A stretch of 64,000 nucleotides of DNA, from NCBI GenBank assembly GCA_030847615.1, contig JAUMIR010000001.1, positions 264,677,187 through 264,741,186 of the forward strand, written 5' to 3'. Within the stretch, counting starts at the first letter, position 1. Each line of letters opens with the position of its first letter. Made by a program: the position numbers and the translations under genes. Below, piece by piece: positions 63,896 through 64,000 of this stretch. The stretch is from Gambelia wislizenii. Taxonomy: Eukaryota > Chordata > Lepidosauria > Squamata > Crotaphytidae. Below the pieces are notes generated by a model. That model saw nothing but the letters and a program-made list of their open reading frames with translations, did no database searches and was not told the DNA's origin.

Positions 63896-64000
63896 ACCAT
63901 CCAACCCAAACTCGACTGCAATCTGGCCACACAGCCTGGGTGGGGGGTTCCCACAAACAGTGGGGCAGATCACCATGTGGCCTTGCTGGCGGGAGGGTGA

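Overview
The window is vertebrate nuclear DNA, most likely from a squamate reptile and probably an iguanian-type lizard. The evidence is one split gene with canonical GT-AG introns in an AT-rich background crowded with transposable-element families typical of lizards: 5S-derived and tRNA-derived SINEs, CR1 and L2-type LINE tails, a DIRS retrotransposon, Helitrons, and many Tigger-like and Harbinger-like MITEs. There are no bacterial-style operons, RNA operons or CRISPR arrays. The species assignment is inference.

Gene content. The only cellular gene I can support is the 3' half of MYO1B (unconventional myosin-Ib) on the minus strand. Fourteen coding exons run from 62235 down to the stop codon at 29058, followed by a candidate 3' UTR to about 27440. 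Together they encode 542 codons plus stop in one open frame with every splice phase consistent: the end of the motor and converter, six IQ calmodulin-binding repeats, and the whole basic TH1 tail. IQ-repeat exons 56866-56952, 56487-56573 and 49584-49670 are each exactly 87 bp and phase 0, and the last two are close duplicates, matching the known alternative splicing of the MYO1B lever arm.

1-27440 is intergenic DNA downstream of MYO1B, almost all repeats and unrecognised sequence. Its centrepiece is a nearly full-length but decayed DIRS-type tyrosine-recombinase retrotransposon (5117-11440, minus strand), with inverted terminal repeats, an internal complementary region, and gag, RT/RNase H and recombinase remnants. 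Around it are SINEs, a CR1 3' end, a second DIRS-like RNase H relic, Tigger-like MITEs, Harbinger-like MITEs and a perfect 35-bp palindrome.

29182-64000 is the MYO1B gene body. Its introns carry a Helitron pair (31559-32439 and 54721-55228), a foldback Harbinger-like element with a perfect 37-bp hairpin (37130-37669), two copies of one LINE reverse-transcriptase 3' end (one in an intron, the other in the intergenic part), and several TA-flanked Tigger-like elements. Two of these (51918-52875 and 62983-63603) have GC-rich tandem hairpin arrays between conserved termini. Those arrays produce long open frames on both strands that are not genes.

The most unusual signal is a family of eight TA/CAG-ended elements that keep similar termini but carry very different interiors. 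I found no new protein-coding system.
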